Origin: Lamellibrachia columna
Lineage: Eukaryota > Annelida > Polychaeta > Sabellida > Siboglinidae
DNA length: 64,000 nt
Reading direction: 5' to 3'
NCBI GenBank assembly: GCA_963662155.1
Contig: OY759275.1
Span: 1,517,501 to 1,581,500 of the forward strand
The notes under the pieces are model-generated. The model was given only the letters and a program-made list of their open reading frames with translations. It was not told the origin of the DNA and made no database searches. Positions 11,632 to 22,292 of this stretch are shown piece by piece (the stretch's first letter is position 1; each line of letters opens with the position of its first letter). Position numbers and translations under genes: made by a program.

Positions 11632-12552
11632 ATGGACAACCCTGGCACAGTAACATGGCACATTTCTATGTAACATCCAGCAGTGTAATTGAAGTGGAGG
11701 TCATCATATACACAACCCTGACATTGTAACATGGCACATTTATATGTAACACGCACCAATGTAATTGAATCGTAGGTGAACGTATGGACAACCCTGACAT
11801 TGTAACATGGCACATTTATATATAACAAGCACTGTTGCCAAGACCATTTCCTGATAGTCGATGGACGTCGCTGCAGCTTTCGAGCATATTGAGGTGTGCA
11901 TGGCAGAAAACAGGGCGTGGATGGGCTCCAATTTCCTGAAACTGAATGATGACAAAACGGAGGTCATTATCTTCGGTTCTCCACAGAAGCTGAAGAAAAT
12001 CAAGCTACATGCAGTATATGGCGGCAATAGTTTGATCTTGATGTACAGTTTGACGAGACCATGACTTGACATGACATGGCACACAAACCTGCTATCTTAT
12101 GGATAACCCAGACATTGTAACATGACACATTTATATATACCATGCAGCAAGTGTAATTGAAACATAGGTGATCGTACGGACAACCCTGACATTGTAACAT
12201 GGCACATTTATATGTAACACGCACCATTGTAATTGAAACATAGGTGATTGCATAGACAACCCAGACATTGTAACATGGCACATTTATATGTAATACACAC
12301 CACTGTAATTAAAACATAGGTGAACGTAAGGATAATCCTGACACTAACATGGCACATTTATATGTAGCATGCACCAAAAGGTGATCCTATGAACAACCCA
12401 GACACTGTAACATGGCACATTTGTATGTAACACAACACTGTAATTGAAACATAAGTGATCGTATGGACAACCCAGACACTGTAATATGGCACATTTGTAT
12501 GTAACACAACACTGTAATTGAAACATAAGTGATCGTATGGACAACCCAGACT
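11632..12552. repeat. Degenerate ~76-bp tandem repeat, about 9 copies
   Basis: Diverged copies of a unit containing ggacaaccctgacattgtaa, catggcacatttatatgtaa and ttgaaacataggtga. It is older looking than the other arrays and is interrupted by a LINE fragment at 11845-12064, so the insertion is younger than at least part of the array. Confidence 0.85.
11845..12064 (+). mobile_element. LINE RT fragment inside the 76-bp array
   Basis: The frame from 11861 contains ENRAWMGSNFLKLNDDKTEV and FGSPQKLKK. This is the RT segment just downstream of the FADD motif in jockey/CR1-type LINEs (WM..N.LKLN..KTE). No other LINE parts flank it. Confidence 0.7.
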
Positions 12553-12617
12553 ATATATATAGCTACCTCGTTTACTGCAACTATGTCAGCTATTACCTCA
12601 TGTATGTAATTGTATAA

Positions 12618-12676
12618 CTTTATCTCATATATATATGATATATATATATATATATATATGATATATATATATATAC
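12618..12676. repeat. Interrupted (TA)n / tatatgata tract
   Basis: Low-complexity TA sequence with ATGATA interruptions in the intron just left of LINE copy B. Confidence 0.9.
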
Positions 12677-12844
12677 ATATTCATATTCATTCTTAAGGTA
12701 ATATCTGACATAGTTGTAGTAAACGTTTTTGGTAAAAAGGAATTAACAGCGGGATTTTAGCGTAAGTTGGTATACACCGAGTCATTGTTTGTTTACACAG
12801 TGTTCTATGTATTCGCTAGGTGGCAGACTTTTGGGGTCTCAAGC

Positions 12845-14577
12845 GAGCTTAGTAGACAGAACATAGTTAGCAAGTTTATTATTGTAAAAATTAATCTAAA
12901 ACATAAATAATCCAACCTAAAGTGTTCTTTGGAACACAGAAAACGGCATTATCAAAAAAATATTTTTGGTAGCAAACATCGTTTAAACTAGAAGCACAGG
13001 GGGTTTACTTAGGGGTGCCTCAAACAGGACAAGAGGTCACTAGTACACACAAACCAGTAACAAAATGTCTGGGAAACATGTCTGAAGCTGGTTATGAATG
13101 GATGTGTTTAAATGGAAGGAGCGTAGTAAATAAGAAAAACGAATTACGAATTAAAAATTATGGTAGAAGATATTGACCCTCACATAATTGGTATAACTGA
13201 ATCATGGGCCAACATAGATATAACAGATGCTGAATTAGGATTGACAGGATACGTAATGTTTAGGAAAGATCGAATAGGAAGAAGGGGCGGGGGAGTTATT
13301 TTATATGTTAAAGAATCTATTCAGGTTATGAAATAAAATTAGAAAGGGAAACAGATTGCAATGAAGCAGTTTGGGGCAATATAGTTACAGGAAATTCTAC
13401 ATTAACTATTGGATTACCTTACCTAAATCAAAACATAAACAAAGAGGTTACACAAAAATACACAACGCTATAAAGGAAGTGAGTAAAGGGGAATGTATCA
13501 TAAAAGGAGATTTTAGCCATGGACACATACAATGGAAATCTCTAGCGAGTACACGGGGGAAGGACCAACAATTTCTATTTTTAATACAGATAGCTTCCTT
13601 ACTCAGCACGTGCTAGAACCAACCAGGGGAACAATTAATGTATTAGATATAGTTTTGTCTTCACAAAACGAATTTGTGGACTATGTCAAAATATATGATC
13701 CATTGGGTAACAGTGATCATAATCAAATACATTTTGACATCAAAGTAAAATCAGAAAGTAAAGCTAAAAAAAATACTGGAAAAACTTTCACAAAGGTAAA
13801 TATAAAGATATGAGAAAGTACTTAGCAAAGCTAGATTGGAATAAAATGCAGAGGAATAAGACTGCAATTGAATGTTGGAACATTCTAAAATATGAAATTG
13901 AGAGTATCATCGATAAGTTTGTTCCTTTGAAAAAAAACAAGGAAAAGGTCTATTAGAAAAAGAAGTTATTAGAAAAATAGTGTACAAGCAAACTATGTGG
14001 AGGGTTTATAGGTGCACCAGAAAGGATGACAAATTACAAAGAGGCATTTAATGCAGCTACGACTGAAATTAGATAATCTGAGAGAAGCTATGAGCAAAAA
14101 TTAGCATGTTACATATACAAATGACAGCAAGAGTTTTTATGCATATATCAGGAGTAAGCAAAACATACGTGACAAGGTTGGACCACTAGAAGAAAGTGCT
14201 GGAAATATATCACAAGGTTTTTTAATGGCAGAAGACCTAAATGGGTACTTCAGTTCGGTGTTTACCAGAGAGGGTATTAGTTCATTACCAGTTCCAGATG
14301 CTATATTTCTGGAGGCTAAATTGGACTATTTAGGGCAGTTAATTGTAACCCCAGAAATGGTAGTAAGAAAATAAAGGCAATTAAGGATAATAAATCACCG
14401 GGAGTGGATGGAATTCCTTCAAAACTACTAATGGAAACAGTAGAACAAATTAGTATACCACTTGCAAGAGTGTTCAACATTAAAAGAGGGAATGGTTCCT
14501 TTTGAATGGAAAGAAACAAACATCATACCATTATTTATTTAAAAAGGGTTCAAGAAATAAATCAGAGAATTACAGAC
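12845..14577 (+). mobile_element. CR1-like LINE, copy B, degraded
   Basis: The 5' UTR-like start (12845-12955) matches copy A, but ORF1 is deleted, because the next matching block corresponds to about 2920 in A. The endonuclease (13080-13790) keeps RRGGGVILYVKES, a GDFSHGHIQW block and LGNSDHNQIHFD. The RT start follows to 14577, including SPGVDGIPSKLL, with several frameshifts. Homology stops at a site equivalent to about 16221 in copy C. Confidence 0.83.
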
Positions 14578-14836
14578 CATGTGTTGGACTTCCTTCCTAG
14601 AAATGTGACCCCCACAGAATGTGGACTCCCATTGCTAATTATTTATTGTCTATTTAAGGTAGCTGGGGTGGATATTATAATATGCTTGTCTTGATTAGTT
14701 TCAGTAGAATTTTTTAAGATAAATTAACCAGTTCTTCACAGATTGTAGTTGAAATACTATATAATATTCCAGATTAAACAAATATCGTTTTGAGAAAATC
14801 CCCAAAGAAATAAATGACATACATATAAGTATGACA
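14578..14836. mobile_element. Segment X, copy 2, left piece
   Basis: From about 14640 this matches 4733-4980 of segment X copy 1 (taaggtagctgggg, then cgttttgagaaaatcccc and ataaatgaca). It breaks off after tatgacagt at 14836, exactly where LINE copy C begins, and continues at 17582. Confidence 0.7.
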
Positions 14837-14873
14837 GTAAACAGATGCTGAATTAGGACTGACAGGATATGTA

Positions 14874-15272
14874 ATGTTTAGGAAAGATCGAATAGGAAGA
14901 AGGGGCGGGGGAGTTATTTTATATGTTAAAGAATCTATTCAGGCTTATGAAATAAAACTAGAAAGGGAAGCAGATTGCGATGAAGCTGTTTGGTGCAAAA
15001 TTGTTTCAGGTAATTCAAAATTAACTATTGGATTAGTTTACCGAAGTCCAAACATAAACGAAGAGGACAACACAAAAATAAAAAACGCTATAAAGGAAGT
15101 TAGTAAAGGGGAATGTATCATAATGGGAGATTTTAACCATGGACACATACAATGGAATTCTCTAGAGAGCACAGGGATTGAGGACCAACAATTTCTATTT
15201 TTAATCTAGGATAGCTTTCTTACTCAGCACGTACTAGAACCAACCAGGGGAGAAAATGTATTAGATATAGTT
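14874..15272 (+). pseudogene. LINE copy C, endonuclease domain fragment
   Basis: The open stretch 14874-15206 has RRGGGVILYVKES, GLVYRSPN, the catalytic-type block IMGDFNHGHIQW and LESTG. A TAG at 15207-15209 replaces what is probably a glutamine codon (CAG to TAG by one transition), judging from copies A and B; the frame then continues as DSFLTQHVLEPTRG into the RT frame. The N-terminal catalytic part is missing through 5' truncation. Confidence 0.82.
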
Positions 15273-17033
15273 TTGTCATCACAAAAAGAATTAGTGGACA
15301 ATGTAAAAATATTCGAACCATTGGGTAATAGTGACCATAATCAAATACATTTTGACATCAATGTAAAATCAGAAAGTAAAAATAAGAAAACGTACAAGAG
15401 AAACTTCCACAAAGGTAACTACAAAGATATGAGAAAATACTTGGCAAAGCTAGATTGGAATAACATGCTGATGAATAAGACCGCAATTGAATGTTGGAAT
15501 ATTCTAAAATATGAAATTGAGAGTATCATCGATAAATTTGTTCCCTTCCAAAAACAAGGAAAACGGTGTAGAAAGAAACACTTGTCAAAAGAGGCTATTA
15601 GAAAAATAATGCTAAAACAAACTATGTGGAGGGTTTATAGGCGTACCAGAAAGGACGAAGACTATGCAAAATACAAAGAGGCACTTAATGCAGCTACAAC
15701 TGAAATCAGACAATCTAAAAGAAGCTATGAGCAAAAACTAGCATGTAACATAAAAAATGACAGCAAGAGTTTTTATGCATATGTCAGGAGTAAACAAAAC
15801 GTACAAGACAAGGTTGGACCTCTAGAAGACAGTGCTGGAAATATAATATCACAGGGGTTTTTAATGGCGGAAGACCTAAATGGTTACTTCAGTTCAGTGT
15901 TTACCAAAGAAGATATTAGTTCATTACCAGTTGCTGATGCTAAATTTCAGGGGGCTAAATCTGACTATTTAGGTCCGTTAGTTGTAACTCCAGAATTGGT
16001 AGCTAAGAAAATAAAGGCAATGAAAGATAACAAATCACCGGGAGTGGATGGGATTCCTCCAAAATTACTAATGGAAACAGTAGAACAAATCAGTATACCA
16101 CTTGCAAGAGTATTCAACTTGTCATTAAAAGAGGGAGTTGTTCCGTTTGAATGGAAAGAAGCAAACATCATACCATTATTTAAAAAGGGTTCGAGAAATA
16201 AGTCAGAGAATTACAGACCAGTGAGTTTAACGTCAGTGATTTGTAAATTATTAGAAAGGTTAATTAAAGACCATATGGTGGAATTCCTCGTTAAGCATAA
16301 ATTATTAAATTCATCTCAACATGGATTCCTTAAAGCGAGGTCATGCTTAACAAATATGTTATGTTTTTTGGAAGAAATCACTAAGTGGATAGACGTGGGA
16401 TCGCCAGTAGATATTATCTACTTAGATTTTCAGAAAGCTTTTGACAAAGTGCCACATCAAAGATTACTACTTAAATTAAAAGCCCATGGTATCGGGGACA
16501 GCATAACTGACTGGATAGAACAATGGCTGACTGACAGAAGACAACGAGTTGTAGTAGATGGAGAAGTTTCAAATTGGAAATCGGTTTTGAGTGGGGTACC
16601 TCAAGGATCAGTATTAGGACCTATATTATTCTTAATTTATATCAAAGACTTGGACGACAGTATAACAAGTAACGTACTGAAATTTGCGGATGACACAAAA
16701 CTGTTTAGAAAGGTTAATACTGATGGTGATAAACAACATTTACAAAACGATCTAGACAGATTAGTGAAATGGTCTGAGAAATGGCAGATGTTGTTCAATT
16801 TTGGGAAATGTAAATGCCTACATACAGGACATAGGAACTTGAATGTAAACTATAAAATGGGAGATACTGTTCTGGGTACTACTGTAAAAGAAAAGGACTT
16901 AGGAGTTACAATAAGCGCTGATATGAAAGTTTCAGAGCAGTGTGGTATTGCAGCTTCAAAGGGTAATCAAATTCTTGGATTGATTAGAAGAAACATAACA
17001 TACAAGGGAAAAAAGTTAATTATACCTCTATAA
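15273..17033 (+). pseudogene. LINE copy C, reverse transcriptase (ORF2) open frame
   Basis: 586 open codons. In order: SDHNQIHFDI (end of the endonuclease), a basic linker, NKSPGVDGIPPKLL, NYRPVSLTSVICKLLERL, DFQKAFDKVPHQ (RT motif with the first catalytic Asp), LSGVPQGSVLGPILFLIY, and KFADDTKLF with the catalytic FADD at residues 471-474 (16683-16694). It makes cDNA by target-primed reverse transcription in intact relatives. The frame ends at 17033 because two bases present in copy D are missing (cctctataaag against cctctttataaag). The true start lies upstream; this ORF is only the uninterrupted part. Confidence 0.88.
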
Positions 17034-17034
17034 A

Positions 17035-17490
17035 GCAATAGTTAGACCTCATTTAGAATACTGTATACAAGCATGGAGACCATATCGTAAGAAAGATATA
17101 GATACGCTTGAACGCATACAAAGGAGAGCAACTAAAATGATTCCAGAACTGAGAGACCTTAGTTATGAAGAACGCCTGAAAGAATGTGGTTTAACAACTC
17201 TAGAGACAAGGAGGTTAAGAGGAGATCAGATTGAAGTTTTTAAGATATTGAATGGGTATGAAAATATTGATAGAAATATGTTTTTCTTACTCAAGAAGGA
17301 TAGCAGAACTAGAGGACATGAGGTAAAATTAGTAAAGGATCAATGTAGATTGGACATCAGGAAGCACTCGTTCTCACAGAGGACAATAAATGAATGGAAC
17401 AAATTGTCTACAGATTGTGTAACTGCTAGCAGCGTGAATATGTTTAAAAACAAGGTTGACACATATCTCAGGAGGGCGGGTTATAAGTAG
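17035..17490 (+). pseudogene. LINE copy C, C-terminal ORF2 segment after frameshift
   Basis: The shifted frame continues as KAIVRPHLEYCIQAWRPY, LERIQRRATKMIPELRDLSY and ends VDTYLRRAGYK, the usual C-terminal region of CR1-type ORF2. It is stop-free to its natural end at 17490. The match to copy D across the shift shows that the break is a small deletion in C. Confidence 0.85.
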
Positions 17491-17581
17491 ATGAACATTG
17501 TTGGACTCTCGATAAGCCAATGGCTTCCTTGTCCACTTGCCATCTGGGCCTTTGGCTTGGATGGCAAATCTTGTTAAATCT

Positions 17582-18330
17582 TGTTAAACTGATAACTTTA
17601 CGGCAGATTTTGGTTAACATAAACCAATTATGTCTGCTACACCATCGTGAATGAATTAAGCAAAAGTTGAATGACAGACTAAAGTGGCAGTGTATTTTTG
17701 ACACAAACCCTTCACCAATTGTAATTTACTGCTGTATTACGTTGCGTGCACATAAGACGTGTTCATACACAAAATTGCAACACTTTGAGTGTTGTTGTTT
17801 TTCTAAAACAATATTTGATACATCAATTCCTGGTTATTAATGAAAACACAATTTCAAAAAAATTAATGATTGTTTTTGTGTTGAACTTTGCTTTTTTTCA
17901 CTGACGTTTTATGTATTGTTGACAAAACATGATGGCCAGTTGTAATATTGACATATCTTCTTAATTTGCCGCCACAGTGGCCCTTGAACCTGTACGTGTA
18001 ACGCGTTGTCGTCTACAGTATCAGGTTACGCCAGTCATCTACAAACACGTGGCAGGACATGTTTACGGTCATTTTGATTGGCTCGTTATCCCACGTGGTC
18101 ACCACATCACATTTGTGTTGGCATTTCTGTTCGTGCCAAAGCACAATAAACTTTGTTAACGCTGATATTTGCTGGTCTAAGTATGATTTAGTTAGGTAGA
18201 TATAATACTGATGTGTACTAGCATTACAGTAACCAGACGATGTGGTCCGCTTTCACGGCGAACGAATATACCTGGTTCGAACATCGTAGCAGACGTGGTC
18301 ATTACTATAGAAACATTGCTGTTTTTCCGG
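17582..18330. mobile_element. Segment X, copy 2, right piece
   Basis: Resumes at actgataacttta, matching copy 1 from about 4985 to 5750 with moderate divergence and small indels. The shared block cggcgaacgaat through tggttcgaacatcgtagca is near 18258 here and near 5610 in copy 1. It has no plausible coding region. Confidence 0.7.
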
Positions 18331-18359
18331 GAATTCTTCTTTTTCCTGTCAAGGAGTGG

Positions 18360-18510
18360 GCTCCTTAAGAGCATTGTAGGTCCTGCTCGGCGCCTCTACA
18401 CATTTACCCCCTGTGTGGGATCTTTTACTTCCCCTGGCATAGACACCAGGTAGAAGGGACCAACGGCTTTTAGTGTCTCTTCCGAAAGACATGGGCAAAG
18501 TGGGGTATAG
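18360..18510 (-). mobile_element. SINE body fragment, minus strand
   Basis: On the minus strand this reads tcggaagagacactaaa, then ttggtcccttctacctgg, then tgtctatgccaggggaagt. The same blocks occur on the plus strand at 41963-42020 right after a tRNA-like head. It therefore looks like the conserved central part of a tRNA-derived SINE family. The tRNA head is missing here. Confidence 0.65.
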
Positions 18511-18569
18511 TTAGTATTCTGGTTAAACAACAATACACTAAATGTCAATAAAACACATTACATTATTTT

Positions 18570-18900
18570 TAAATCTGTAAATAAATGTGTTCCAAATACA
18601 ACTAGTTTATTTTTTGATAGTCAACCAATTACCCATGTTCAGATCACAATGTTTTTAGGAATTGTAATAAATTATAATATGTCATGGTCTTTCCATATAC
18701 AATATATAAAAGCTAAGATACCCAACGGTATTGGAAAAATAAAGTAAAGCCAGAAAAATGTTGGGCAGATCCTCCCTAGATACATTATATTATAATTTAT
18801 ACTTTTCTGTATTCCTATCTAATGTATTGCTTTAAAGTATAGCTAGGGACGTAATAAATACCTTGATTATATCATCAAACTACAAAAAAAATTACAGTAC
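18570..18900 (+). mobile_element. Jockey-like LINE RT fragment
   Basis: In broken plus-strand frames I read ITMFLGIVINYNMSWSFHI, YIKAKIPNGIGKIK, then LDTLYYNLYFSVFLSNVLL and DYIIKLQKK. This is the thumb region of a jockey-type RT and closely resembles the minus-strand element at the right end of the window (FLGVTIDNKLNWAEHINKVK). Multiple stops and small indels; both ends truncated. Confidence 0.68.
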
Positions 18901-18934
18901 GTTTAATCCTATTATGTCTTAATAAGATTTGACA

Positions 18935-19948
18935 AGATTTGCCATCCAAGCCAAAGGCCCAGATGGCAAGTGGACAAGGAAGCCATTGGCTTATCGAGAG
19001 TCCAACAATGGTCATCTACGTGTAATCCGCCCTCCTGAGATATGTGTCAACCTTGTTTTTAAACATATTCACGCTACTAGCAGTTACACAATCTGTAGAC
19101 AATTTGTTCCATTGATTTATTGTCCAGTGTGAGAATGAGTACTTTCTGATATCCAATCTACACTGATCTTTTACTAATTTTACCTCATGTCCTCTAGTTC
19201 TGCTATCCTTCTTGAGTGAGAAAAACATATTTCTATCAATATTTTCATACCATTCAATATCTTAAAAACTTCAATCTGATCTCCTCTTAACCTCCTTGTC
19301 TCTAGAGTTGTTAAACCACATTCTTTCAGGCGTTCTTCGTAACTAAGGTCTCTCAGTTCTGGAATCATTTTAGTTGCTCTCCTTTGTATGCGTTCAAGCG
19401 TATCTATATCCTTCTTACGATATGGTCTCCATGCTTGTATACAGTATTCTAAATGAGGTCTAACTATTGCTTTATAAAGAGGTATAATTAACTTTTTTCC
19501 CTTGTATGTTATGTTTCTTCTAATCAATCCAAGAATTTGATTACCCTTTGAAGCTGCAATACCACACTGCTCTGAAACTTTCATATCAGCGCTTATTGTA
19601 ACTCCTAAGTCCTTTTCTTTTACAGTAGTACCCAGAACAGTATCTCCCATTTTATAGTTTACATTCAAGTTCCCATGTCCTTTATGTAGGCATTTACATT
19701 TCCCAAAATTGAACAACATCTGCCATTTCTCAGACCATTTCACTAATCTGTCTAGATCGTTTTGTAAATGTTGTTTATCACCATCAGTATTAACCTTTCT
19801 AAACAGTTTTGTGTCATCTGCAAATTTCAGTACGTTACTTGTTATACTGTCGTCCAAGTTATTGATATATATTAAGAATAATATAGGTCCTAATACTGAT
19901 CCTTGAGGTACCCCACTCAAAACCGATTTTCAATTTGAAACTTCTCCA
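18935..19948 (-). mobile_element. CR1-like LINE, copy D, 3' half, inverted relative to copy C
   Basis: Minus-strand copy of the same family as C, from the GVPQGS block to the 3' end, with the same 3' UTR and tail (repeated caaatcttgt on the minus strand near 18935-18955). It is very similar to C over about 1 kb and lies only 1.35 kb away in opposite orientation. At 19948 its homology jumps back to a second C-terminal fragment. Confidence 0.88.
19016..19935 (-). pseudogene. LINE copy D, reverse transcriptase fragment
   Basis: An open minus-strand stretch from 19920 to 19180 carries SGVPQGSVLGPILFLIYINN, the catalytic FADD (about 19812-19825) and LERIQRRATKMIPELRDLSY. A 1-bp loss near 19245 moves the rest (MFFSLKKDSRTRGHEVKL to VDTYLRRADYT) to another frame. 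The endonuclease and early RT are absent. Confidence 0.85.
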
Positions 19949-20078
19949 TCTAGTTCTACTATCTTTCTTGAGTGAGAAAAACATTTCTATCAATATTTTC
20001 ATACCCATTCAATATCTTAAAAACCTCAATTTGATCTACTCTTAACCTCCTTGTCTCTAGAGTTGTTAAACCACATTC
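19949..20078 (-). mobile_element. Second C-terminal fragment of the CR1-like LINE
   Basis: About 130 bp repeat sequence already present at 19199-19330 of copy D (ttctttcttgagtgagaaa... cttgtctctagagttg blocks). The ORF1 fragment abuts it on the right. It points to rearrangement, or to two overlapping insertions, rather than a single continuous element. Confidence 0.72.
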
Positions 20079-20945
20079 TTATATGTCTTTGTTGAGCCAT
20101 GTTCTAGTGGTCCTGTTTGAGGCACCATTAAGGAACCCCCCCATGCTTCTAGTTTCAACAATGTTTGATATTTGTTATACTACCCTTGCCACTGTCGTCT
20201 GCTGCTGAGAGTTCATCCACAAACACTGCTGCATCCTTTCCACTTAGATGAAACTCATCCCTCATGTACATATCAGCCCTCCCAACAAAACATCTCCACA
20301 AATCCAACTTCCTCTTCCCTATATAGCTTCTGGACTAGCATATTAATTGACATCTTCCTATTACTAGTAAAATCCCTGACATAATTATCTGCTCAACCCA
20401 CATCTGGTTTAGTATTAGTCCCTATGTGTTTTAGTATTAGTCCCTATGTGTTTTAGTGTTATTCCCTATGTGTTTTAGTATTAGTTCCCCTATGTGTTTT
20501 AGTATTAGTCCCTATGTGTTTTAGTATTAGTCCGTATGTGTTTTAGTATTAGTCCCTATATGTTTTAGCATTAGTCCCTATGTGTACTAAACCAGATCCT
20601 CCCTTGCCTCTACTTTTCCCCTGGAAAGCAAACCACCACATTGTCCCCCTTTTTTAGTGCTCTGTTGGTCTTCCCAACTATTGAGTCCCCCACAAACACC
20701 TTCGCTTTCCTCCTCACCCCCTCTATCACTACCTCAGAGTAGCTCTTGCGTCTGATCCCTTCCGTCACATTTTGTCCTGCAGTCGTGTCACCTGGCAGCA
20801 TGTTGTCCATCGCCCTCTCTCCCATCAACATGTCACCTTTCCCTCCCGTCTCCTGGCTGTCTTGCCCTCCTAACGCCTTCTTTCTTTTCGCCTTCCCTCC
20901 TGTTTCCCTTGCTCCTGTTGCCTTCGCTCCCGTCTCCTTCCCTCC
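20079..20945 (-). pseudogene. CR1-like LINE ORF1 (esterase-type), with an internal tandem array
   Basis: Reading right to left, repeated ETGGK/ATGAR segments come first. RKSYSEVVIEGVRRKAKVFV, GDSIVGKTNRALKKGDN and VVVCFPGEK follow (20831-20610). Next is a 22-bp array at 20404-20590, and then the rest of the domain. In the remainder I read SGILLVIGR, a block akin to LVQQLYREE in copy A, and a C-terminal LSGKD-type block near 20230-20260. It is the same protein as at 2398-2900. The array and indels break the frame. Confidence 0.72.
20404..20590. repeat. 22-bp array derived from the LINE ORF1 GTN motif, about 8-9 copies
   Basis: On the minus strand the unit is catagggactaatactaaaa. The single-copy equivalent in LINE copy A is tagggactaataatgcaaag at 2709, which encodes VGTNNAK. 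The array sits exactly at that place in ORF1, so it is an expansion of this conserved motif. 22 bp is not a multiple of three, so the frame is lost. Confidence 0.85.
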
Positions 20946-20947
20946 TG

Positions 20948-21975
20948 TTTTAGTTCATGCAAGCAATTACCTTGAGTGTGACAACATCAGTTTAGACAAA
21001 GTTTTAGTTCATGCAAGCAATTACCTTGAGTGTGACAACATCAGTTTAGACAAAGTTTCAGTTCATGCAAGCAACTACACTGAGTGTAACAACATCAGTT
21101 TAGACAAAGTTTTAGTTCATGCAAGCAACTACACTGAGTGTAACAACAACAGTTTAGACAACGTTTTAGTTCATTCAAGCAACTACACTGAGTGTAACAT
21201 CAGTTTAGACAACGTTTTAGTTCATGCAAACAACTATCTTGAGGTTGACACAGTTTTAGTTCATGCAAGCAACTACACTGAGTGTAACAACATCAGTTTA
21301 GACAAAGTTTTAGTTCATGCAAGCAACTACCTTGAGTTTGACACAGTTTTAGTTCATGCAAGCAACTATACTGTGTGTAAGAACATCAGTTTGGACAAAG
21401 TTTTAGTTAATGCAAACAACTATCTTGAGTTTGACAAGATCAGTTTAGACAAAATTTTAGTTCATGCAAGCAACTATCTTGAGTTTGACAACATCCGTTT
21501 AGACAAAGTTTTAATTCATGCAAGCAATTACCTTGAGTGACAACATCAGTTTAGACAAAGTTTTAGTTCATGCAAGCAATTACCTTGAGTGACAACATCG
21601 GTTTAGACAAAGTTTCAGTTCATGCAGGGAATTACCTTGAGTGTGACAACATCAGTTTAGACAGAGTGTTTGCTCATGCAAGCAAATACTTGTAGTGTGA
21701 CAACATCAGTTTTGACATAGTGTTAGTTCATACAAACAACTACTTATGACAACATCAGTTTAGACAGAGTGTTAGTTCATACAAACAACTACTTGGAGTG
21801 TGACAACATCAGTGTAGACAGAGTGTTTGTTCATACAAGCAAATACTTGGAGCATGACAACACCACTTTAGACAGTGTTTTTTCATACAAGCAAATACTT
21901 GTATGTGACAACACCAGTTTAGACAGTGTTAGTTCATACGAGTAAGTACTCGGAGTGTGATAACATCAGTGTTTG
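20948..21975. repeat. 54-bp minisatellite, about 18 copies, decaying rightward
   Basis: The unit contains ttttagttcatgcaagcaa, ttaccttgagtgtgacaa and catcagtttagacaaag. Left copies are regular, so an 18-residue repeat stays open on the plus strand to 21540. Right copies have indels. It begins within a few bases of the ORF1 remnant. Not considered a gene. Confidence 0.92.
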
Positions 21976-22292
21976 TTCATGGTACCAACTAGTCTGGGAA
22001 ATTGGTTTGATTTTCATAATCGATCATTGATTGATTCTAATTGGTTTGTGTCTATTGTGTTTGAGCCTACGGGCGACCAACATGATTGTGACGTAGTGCT
22101 GCCGTCAGTCAGATTTCACCATAACTATTTTGGTCATTCGTCATAAAAATTCAAATTAACCTGACTGTTTAATAAGTAGTCGTCAATGATTAAACATTTT
22201 CGATCAAACTTTCTCCTGGGATTATTGTTTGTTGGCAGACCACATTTTTTTATGTCACGACTTCTCGATTATCCAGTTATGAAAAATTAAAT
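21976..22292. other. Intron spacer between two arrays
   Basis: AT-rich sequence with a short run of GATT/ATCGAT words (ttttcataatcgatcattga). Possibly an old DNA-transposon end, but nothing firm can be assigned. Confidence 0.45.

Larger units (their letters stand above)
14837..17581 (+). mobile_element. CR1-like LINE, copy C, 5'-truncated but nearly intact
   Basis: This is the best preserved LINE here. It starts inside the endonuclease (acagatgctgaattagg), carries the RT and C-terminal region, and ends after a 3' UTR shared with copy D. The tail is a short repeat (aaatcttgtt twice); short 3' repeats rather than poly(A) are a feature of CR1-group LINEs. Only two coding lesions are evident: a TAG at 15207 and a 2-bp deletion near 17029. 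It sits inside segment X copy 2, so it is younger than X. Confidence 0.9.

Noticed and set aside
21976..22292. hAT-type transposon end (ATCGAT-rich stretch)
   Set aside because: Only a few short words are suggestive; no terminal inverted repeat, 8-bp duplication or transposase fragment could be found.
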